Shown piece by piece: positions 5,513 to 5,752 of a stretch of DNA of 5,752 nucleotides. Under the pieces are notes generated by a model. It made no database searches. It was given only the letters and a program-made list of their open reading frames with translations, and was not told the origin of the DNA. The translations under genes were made by a program, and so were the position numbers. The stretch is taken from positions 1-5,752 of the forward strand of contig JAFAMS010000129.1 of the NCBI GenBank assembly GCA_019233165.1, read 5' to 3'. The DNA is from Vulcanimicrobiota bacterium (lineage in GTDB: Bacteria > Vulcanimicrobiota > Vulcanimicrobiia > Vulcanimicrobiales > Vulcanimicrobiaceae). Position 1 is the first letter of the stretch; the number at the start of each line of letters is the position of its first letter.

Positions 5513-5752
5513 GGGCGCAGCCGCAAGGCCGCGTCGCTGCGAGCGGCGACGCCGCCGCGTCGGCACCGTTGCATCTGGTCCTGGTCGAGCCGCTGATCCC
5601 GCCCAACACCGGGAACGTCGCGCGCTTGTGCGCCGCGACCGGATGCGCGCTCCACCTGGTCGAGCCGCTCGGCTTCTCGATCGACGACCGCGAGCTCAAG
5701 CGTGCCGGGCTCGATTATTGGGAACACGTCACCGTCGTGGTCCACCGATCGC
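5509..5752 (+). CDS. trmL: tRNA (cytidine(34)-2'-O)-methyltransferase TrmL, 3'-truncated by the window edge
   Basis: N-terminal 81 codons of a SPOUT-class methyltransferase that 2'-O-methylates the wobble base of certain tRNA-Leu using S-adenosylmethionine. The family's opening strand and loop are plain: [15 protein letters not shown] (PPNTGN at 31-36), RLCAATG (39-45), HLVEPLGF, then [13 protein letters not shown] (AGLDYW at 66-71). The SAM-binding trefoil knot would lie beyond the window. GTG at 5509 overlaps the previous TGA in a GTGA junction, which favours coupled translation and adds a 20-residue Ala/Gly/Gln-rich extension absent from typical TrmL. The alternative TTG at 5569 would start exactly where homologues do but has no visible ribosome binding site. 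It is probably a housekeeping gene sharing the transcript. Confidence 0.92.
   Translation, partial: MRAQPQGRVAASGDAAASAPLHLVLVEPLIPPNTGNVARLCAATGCALHLVEPLGFSIDDRELKRAGLDYWEHVTVVVHRS

Noticed and set aside
1..5752. CRISPR arrays, insertion sequences, tRNA or rRNA genes
   Set aside because: No direct repeat arrays, transposase motifs, terminal inverted repeats or tRNA/rRNA cores were seen on either strand.

Overview
The window is G+C-rich bacterial DNA with six protein-coding loci, all on the + strand. Codons mostly end in G or C and the genes are tightly packed. A secreted S53 peptidase, an AP-endonuclease-2-like TIM-barrel protein, an enolase-superfamily dipeptide epimerase, an oligopeptide-binding lipoprotein, a C39-like peptidase and TrmL would fit an uncultured Eremiobacterota (WPS-2)-like or related high-GC lineage. 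That placement is an inference from gene content, not a measured assignment.

Layout. Bases 3-986 hold the 3' part of a sedolisin-type (S53) serine-carboxyl peptidase whose start lies to the left of the window. After a 31-base gap comes a TIM-barrel protein of the sugar-phosphate isomerase/epimerase type (1018-1785) that seems to have lost most of its metal ligands. Bases 1786-1997 are non-coding. They can fold on the + strand into a compact, branched structure with a closing stem, a long interrupted helix, three hairpins and a possible loop-loop contact. I match it to no known RNA family. Downstream follow a dipeptide epimerase (1998-3002), a peptide-binding lipoprotein (2999-4631) broken by one frameshift near 4127, a C39-like cysteine peptidase (4649-5512), and the first 81 codons of trmL (5509 to the window end).

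How they work together. The four genes from 1998 onward overlap or nearly touch (CTGA overlap, 17-base gap, GTGA overlap), so they are probably one transcript that begins with the structured leader. Epimerase, peptide-binding lipoprotein and C39-like peptidase together suggest capture, cleavage and epimerisation of short peptides, most likely murein peptides of the L-Ala-D-Glu type. TrmL modifies the tRNA wobble base and is probably only a co-transcribed neighbour. The points most worth a second look are the leader RNA, the apparent CTG start of the lipoprotein, and the frameshift inside it.
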